DNA of 25,267 nucleotides, from contig CAZALT010000035.1 of the NCBI GenBank assembly GCA_964485515.1, positions 1 through 25,267 on the forward strand, in the 5' to 3' direction. Source of the DNA: CAZALT01 sp964485515. Lineage in GTDB: Bacteria > Actinomycetota > Acidimicrobiia > Acidimicrobiales > Acidimicrobilacustridaceae. Positions 21,831 to 25,267 of the stretch are shown here, in pieces. A program made the position numbers and the translations under genes. The notes beneath the pieces are model-generated. The model made no database searches and had not been told where the DNA came from. It worked only from the letters and a program-made list of their open reading frames with translations. Numbering within the stretch: position 1 is the first letter of the stretch; the number at the start of each line of letters is the position of its first letter.

Positions 21831-22627
21831 CCGATCGTGTTCGTCCGTACTACGTGCCCGTGGGCAACGAGGACAAGGTCTTCCGGGCTGCGTTCCACCA
21901 AGGGCTGTCGATCCTGCTGAAGGGGCCCACCGGGTGCGGCAAGACCCGGTTCGTCGAGTCGATGGCCTACGAGCTCGAGCGGCCGCTCGTGACCGTGTCG
22001 TGCCACGACGACCTGACCACCGCGGATCTCGTGGGCCGCTACCTCCTCCAGGGCGGCGACACCACGTGGGTCGACGGTCCGCTCACCCGGGCCGTGCGCG
22101 ACGGCGCCATCTGCTACCTCGACGAGGTCGTCGAGGCGCGCCAGGACACCACGGTGGTCCTCCACCCGCTCGGGGATCACCGGCGCCAGCTCCCGATAGA
22201 CCGGCTCGGCATCACGCTCGACGCCGCGCCGGGATTCTCCCTGGTGGTGTCGTACAACCCCGGCTACCAGAGCGTGCTCAAGGACCTGAAGGACTCCACA
22301 CGCCAGCGCATGGTGGCGATCGAGCTGGACTTCCCGCCGTCCGATGTGGAAGAGAAGGTGGTGGCCCACGAGGCAGGGGTCGGCAACGACGTCGCCGCGC
22401 AGCTCGTGCAGCTCGGCCAGGTCATCCGGCGTCTGGAGAACGCGGGCCTGCGGGAGGTGGCGTCGACCCGGGTGCTGGTGGCGGCGGGTCGCCTGGCCAA
22501 CGAGGGGTTGACCGTGCGAGAGGCGGCCCGTGCCGCCATCGCCGGGCCCCTCACCGACGATCCCGTCGTCACGGCGGGGCTGTTCGAGATGATCGATGCC
22601 TACCTCCCGGACGAGGGCCAGGCGTGA
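21827..22627 (+). CDS. CbbQ/NirQ/NorQ-type AAA+ ATPase (MoxR group)
   Basis: 266 aa, the normal size. Walker A GPTGCGKT is at 33-40, Walker B CYLDE at 96-100, sensor region VVSYNPGYQSVLKDLKDSTRQR (about 140-161) with the family's SYNPGYQ and the arginine finger zone, and the small C-terminal helical domain with STRVLVAAGRL. The motor would pull or remodel a client enzyme together with the VWA protein encoded just upstream, whose stop overlaps this start by GTGA. Translation is thus coupled and the two products probably form one complex. The order VWA then ATPase is the reverse of many nor or cbb loci. Confidence 0.92.
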   Translation: MTDRVRPYYVPVGNEDKVFRAAFHQGLSILLKGPTGCGKTRFVESMAYELERPLVTVSCHDDLTTADLVGRYLLQGGDTTWVDGPLTRAVRDGAICYLDEVVEARQDTTVVLHPLGDHRRQLPIDRLGITLDAAPGFSLVVSYNPGYQSVLKDLKDSTRQRMVAIELDFPPSDVEEKVVAHEAGVGNDVAAQLVQLGQVIRRLENAGLREVASTRVLVAAGRLANEGLTVREAARAAIAGPLTDDPVVTAGLFEMIDAYLPDEGQA

Positions 22628-22671
22628 GCGTTCCACTCGTTGACGGCCGGACTCGTAGATGGCCGGACTCT

Positions 22672-22700
22672 TTGACGAGATGAAGCCTCAGCGCTACCGT
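22672..22700 (+). promoter_or_regulatory. Promoter of the binding protein-AveC operon
   Basis: TTGACG (22672-22677), 17 nt, TACCGT (22695-22700). The start site falls near 22707, inside the operator that begins at 22703. The leader is about 62 nt. A 10-bp direct repeat GGCCGGACTC (22645-22654 and 22661-22670) lies just upstream. Confidence 0.6.
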
Positions 22701-22702
22701 GC

Positions 22703-22717
22703 GGAACAAACGTTAGG
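22703..22717 (+). promoter_or_regulatory. GGAAC-N4-GTTAGG operator copy (binding protein-AveC operon)
   Basis: GGAACAAACGTTAGG, one base from the copy at 20011. It covers the expected transcription start, a normal repressor position. Confidence 0.65.
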
Positions 22718-22768
22718 TGCACGCAGTGTCCGACGCCCGTCGGCTGGTGGTGCGCTCAGGGGGATCAC

Positions 22769-23881
22769 GTGACCTACGAAAGCCACGCGGAGCCGATCAA
22801 GGTCGGGTACCTCTTCGACTTCAAGCTGCCGCCGGGGTATCCCGAGGACCAGTTCAAGGACCTGAGCCGACCGTTCGAGCTGGTGTTCCGCGACGGTCTC
22901 GAGCAGGGCATCATCGACCGACCCGTCGAGCTGGTCTACCGCGAGGTCGAGGGTCTGCCCAAGGGGTCGGTCAAGGCGGTCATCGACGCCTACGCCGAGC
23001 TCGTCGATGAGGGCTGCCTGCTGGTGTTCGGGCCGGCGATCACCGACAACTGCGTGCCGACCAAGGAAGCCATCGAGGAGCGGTTCCACGTCCCGGCGAT
23101 GAGCATGACCGGCACTGACGACTGGCTGGGCGAGTGGACCTTCGCCCTACCTCAAGGGTCGTTGACCGACGAGCCGATCTTCTGGGCGGACCTGATCGCC
23201 AAGGCGGGCCACACCACGGTCGGCGCGCTCGTCGAGCAGTCGCTCGTCGGTGAGACCTACATCCGCCACTTCCGGGCGGCCTGCGCACGCAAGGGCCTCC
23301 AGCTCATCGCCGAGGCGCACATCCCCCAGACCGCGCAGGACGTCACCGATCACGTCCGCGACCTCCAGAAGGCGAACCCCGAGGCCATCGTGCACTGCGG
23401 CTTCGGGTTCGGCGTCGTCGGCATCAGCCGTGCCCTCAGCGAGCTCGACTGGGACCCGCCGCGCTACATGGGCACGGCGTTCCAGAACGCATGGATCAAC
23501 CCGGTGATGTGGAACGCGATCGTGGGCTGGACCGGGCTCGACCAGTACGACGAGGAGAACCTCGTCGGCCAGGCTTTCCTCGACGACTACGAGGCGGCGT
23601 ACGGCCTGCGACCGCAGTACTGCGTCCCCGTGATGAACCGGGACTTCGCCACGGTGCTGCTGCACGCGTTCGCCGACGCGCATCCGCTGACCCCGAAGGG
23701 GGTCCGAGAGGCGCTCGAACGGGTGAAGATGGTTCCCGCGGCTGGCGGCGCGCCCGGCACCTACCTCTCCTTCGGCAAGTACACACATCGTGGGTGGATG
23801 GGCGCCGGTTACCTCGTCGCCCGCGAGCTCGATCCCGACGGGGAGACCTCGCGCCTGGTCGGTCGCTTCGGGGACCGGTGA
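22769..23881 (+). CDS. Cytoplasmic LivK/AmiC-type periplasmic-binding-fold protein
   Basis: 370 aa from a GTG at 22769, with AGGGGG 6 nt upstream. The first strand of the fold (IKVGYLFDF) begins at residue 10, so there is no room for a signal peptide and no lipobox. Later family-like elements are LVFGPAITDNC (about 89-99), VGALVEQSLVGETYIRHFR, IPQTAQDVTDHVRDLQ and PEAIVHCGFGFGVVG, as in type I branched-chain amino acid/amide-binding proteins. Normally these feed an ABC permease; none is present. Signal-less members such as AmiC act as intracellular ligand sensors (established for AmiC). I infer a ligand sensor or carrier for this system's substrate. It overlaps the AveC-like gene by one base (TGATG), so they form an operon. 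Confidence 0.8.
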   Translation: MTYESHAEPIKVGYLFDFKLPPGYPEDQFKDLSRPFELVFRDGLEQGIIDRPVELVYREVEGLPKGSVKAVIDAYAELVDEGCLLVFGPAITDNCVPTKEAIEERFHVPAMSMTGTDDWLGEWTFALPQGSLTDEPIFWADLIAKAGHTTVGALVEQSLVGETYIRHFRAACARKGLQLIAEAHIPQTAQDVTDHVRDLQKANPEAIVHCGFGFGVVGISRALSELDWDPPRYMGTAFQNAWINPVMWNAIVGWTGLDQYDEENLVGQAFLDDYEAAYGLRPQYCVPVMNRDFATVLLHAFADAHPLTPKGVREALERVKMVPAAGGAPGTYLSFGKYTHRGWMGAGYLVARELDPDGETSRLVGRFGDR

Positions 23882-25047
23882 TGAGGGTCCTGTCGCGTCC
23901 CCCGGAACGCAACGCCGATCGCAGGGTCGGTGGTCTCTCCGACCCGCCGATGGCGCCGCACGACAAGACCACGCTGGGCAGCATCGTCTACGCGGTGCTG
24001 GGGTTCGCCACGTTCGCGTTCGTCGTGTTCATCGGCTACAACCTCCAGCGGCCGGGCGAGATGACCGAGCGGGTCGCCAACCCGGAGGTCACCGGTGCGC
24101 CCCGGCCCGTCGAGCCCCTCTTCGGCGACACCGGTTGGCTGACCAAGATGCAGATGGGCACCATCGCCATGGCGCTGATCGTGGTCGTCGCCATGGTCTA
24201 CTTCTGGCGGCGGTACCCGAAGCACCCCATCCTGCTGTGCGGCCTGGCGTGCACGGCCATCGTGTGGATGGACCCGATCATGAACTGGGCGCCGTACGCG
24301 GTCTACAACCCGCAGCTGTGGCACCTGCCCAACGACTGGTGGCTCGTCCGGTTGTCGCCGACCATCGAGCCGTTCGTGGTGCTGGGCTACGTCACCTTCT
24401 ACTTCGGCCCGTTCTTCCCCGCCATCTGGATCCTGCGGCGACTCCAACGCCGGCGACCGGTCGACTCGTTCGTCTCCCGCCACCCGCTGGTCAGCCTGTC
24501 GCTGCTCGTCTACGTCATCGGGTTCGCCTATGACGCGATGCTCGAGGTCTTCTGCGTGCGGGCCGGGCTCTACATCTACTCGCAGGTGATCCCGTTCGGG
24601 TCGCTGTTCCCGGGCGAGGCCTACCAGTTCCCACTGCTGTGGGAGTCGTCGCTCGTGACCTTGGTCATGATCCCCGCGGCGATCCTCGTGTACCGCGACG
24701 ACACCGGCAAGACGACAGCAGAGAAGCTCGCCCAACGCATCCGCGGGTTCCGCACCCGGCCCGCGCTCGGCACGTTCCTGGTGATGTTCGTGATCCTGTG
24801 CGCCGCCTACACGGCCTACGGCCTCGGCTTCGCCGTCATCCGGTGGTCCAACGCCGCGACGTCGGTGGCCTGCCCCTGGCCCTACCCCGAGGCCAAGGTG
24901 TACGACCCCGAGGGGCGCTATGCCGAGAACGGTCAGCCCGGCCCGTACTCCGAAGGGTTCTGGAACGGGTGGATGAACGCCCAACCCGACGGCCGCCCCG
25001 ACGTCGAGACCAACCCCGACGGCAGGTGCAGCCCGCAGAACCTGTAG
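23881..25047 (+). CDS. Full-length AveC-family membrane protein
   Basis: 388 aa from the ATG at 23881, which overlaps the preceding stop (TGATG). An alternative ATG at 23950 would remove 23 residues. Membrane segments are at about 33-53 and 91-108, with four or five more up to about 300. The family block is at 116-180: HPILL, then WMDPIMNWAPYAVYNP (129-144) and WHLP, followed by EPFVVLGYVTFYFGPFFP. The C-terminal tail has CPWPYPEAKVYDPEGRY and GPYSEGFWNGW, as in long family members. It is homologous to the short protein at 15066 but keeps the first membrane segment and the C-terminal tail. Activity is unknown outside avermectin AveC. The operon with the binding protein suggests that both handle the same hydrophobic ligand. 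Confidence 0.82.
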   Translation: MRVLSRPPERNADRRVGGLSDPPMAPHDKTTLGSIVYAVLGFATFAFVVFIGYNLQRPGEMTERVANPEVTGAPRPVEPLFGDTGWLTKMQMGTIAMALIVVVAMVYFWRRYPKHPILLCGLACTAIVWMDPIMNWAPYAVYNPQLWHLPNDWWLVRLSPTIEPFVVLGYVTFYFGPFFPAIWILRRLQRRRPVDSFVSRHPLVSLSLLVYVIGFAYDAMLEVFCVRAGLYIYSQVIPFGSLFPGEAYQFPLLWESSLVTLVMIPAAILVYRDDTGKTTAEKLAQRIRGFRTRPALGTFLVMFVILCAAYTAYGLGFAVIRWSNAATSVACPWPYPEAKVYDPEGRYAENGQPGPYSEGFWNGWMNAQPDGRPDVETNPDGRCSPQNL

Positions 25048-25071
25048 GCCCGACACCTGTAGGGCCCGACA
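25041..25071 (+). repeat. Tandem 15/16-nt duplication across the AveC-like stop codon
   Basis: CCTGTAGGCCCGACA (25041-25055) is followed at once by CCTGTAGGGCCCGACA (25056-25071). The stop TAG (25045-25047) lies in the first copy and is repeated in the second. CCTGT/ACAGG in the second unit can form a weak 5-bp stem. The region 25048-25088 separates convergent genes and has no stronger terminator. Confidence 0.65.
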
Positions 25072-25088
25072 GGGTGCTTCGATCGGCC

Positions 25089-25267
25089 TCAGGGGTTGTA
25101 CTGACCCGTCGGCCTCGTCACGAGCTCGTTGATGGCCACGCCTTCGGGAAGGCCGATCATGTAGGTGATCATGTCGGCCAGGATGGCGGGGTCGGCGGGG
25201 AGGACGTCCTCGACGAGGATGGGGAAGTCGTTGGCCGGGATGTCGCCGTTGAACTCCACGCCTTCGA
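25089..25267 (-). CDS. C-terminal end of an SDR-type dehydrogenase, cut by the window edge
   Basis: The last 58 codons plus stop are present; the gene continues beyond the window. The end reads ADMITYMIGLPEGVAINE followed by LVTRPTGQYNP, matching the classical SDR C-terminus (a P-x-x-V-x-I-N-E-x-x-x-R-P-T pattern). The catalytic part is not in the window, so substrate class is unknown. It faces the AveC-like operon tail to tail. Confidence 0.8.
   Translation of the reverse strand, partial: EGVEFNGDIPANDFPILVEDVLPADPAILADMITYMIGLPEGVAINELVTRPTGQYNP

Noticed and set aside
22659..22772. A 37-codon open frame (ATG at 22659) ending in a GTGA overlap with the binding-protein gene
   Set aside because: It has no ribosome-binding site and runs through the promoter and operator, and its product has no recognisable feature. 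The overlap is probably chance.

Overview
This is a high-GC window with dense, short-spaced genes on both strands and one 100-N scaffold gap. The gene families (WS/DGAT acyltransferase, two AveC-type membrane proteins, DUF1214, a PF10118-type hydrolase, a tandem TetR fusion, class I-type P450, lipid-type SDRs) and several apparently leaderless TAnnnT promoters point to an actinobacterium. A draft genome of an Acidimicrobiia-like or mycobacterium-like lineage is my inference; there is no rRNA or other marker gene to fix the taxon. I saw no tRNA, rRNA, CRISPR array, insertion sequence or prophage.

Left part (1-15022), mostly ordinary genes: a lipoprotein of the serine beta-lactamase fold that has lost its catalytic Ser and Lys; a carboxymuconolactone-decarboxylase-like protein; a PAPS-type sulfotransferase divergent from a TetR regulator that is co-transcribed with a DUF1214 protein; a minus-strand run of alpha/beta hydrolase, PF10118-type hydrolase, HrpB helicase and YwiC-like membrane protein; a WS/DGAT acyltransferase; an amidohydrolase; and a DUF808 membrane protein. 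The gap at 3437-3536 is flanked by an identical 29-nt sequence and may not be a real gap.

Right part (15066-25088) looks like one co-regulated accessory system: a short AveC-like protein coupled to a 39-aa membrane peptide, a cytochrome P450, a two-module TetR regulator, an SDR dehydrogenase, a NorD-like VWA protein with a NorQ/CbbQ-like AAA+ ATPase, and an operon of a cytoplasmic (signal-less) LivK/AmiC-type binding protein with a full-length AveC-like membrane protein. A 15-bp element, GGAAC-N4-GTTAGG, occurs seven times in the gaps before the P450, TetR, SDR, VWA-AAA+ and binding protein-AveC units. In the SDR and P450 promoters it lies at the same place in the 17-bp -35/-10 spacer. The simplest reading is a regulon run by the tandem TetR protein, controlling oxidation of a hydrophobic, possibly cyclic substrate: the P450 oxidises, the SDR dehydrogenates, the AveC-like proteins act in the membrane, the binding protein senses or carries the ligand, and the AAA+/VWA pair remodels or metallates a partner enzyme. 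The substrate is unknown. The window ends inside a further minus-strand SDR gene.
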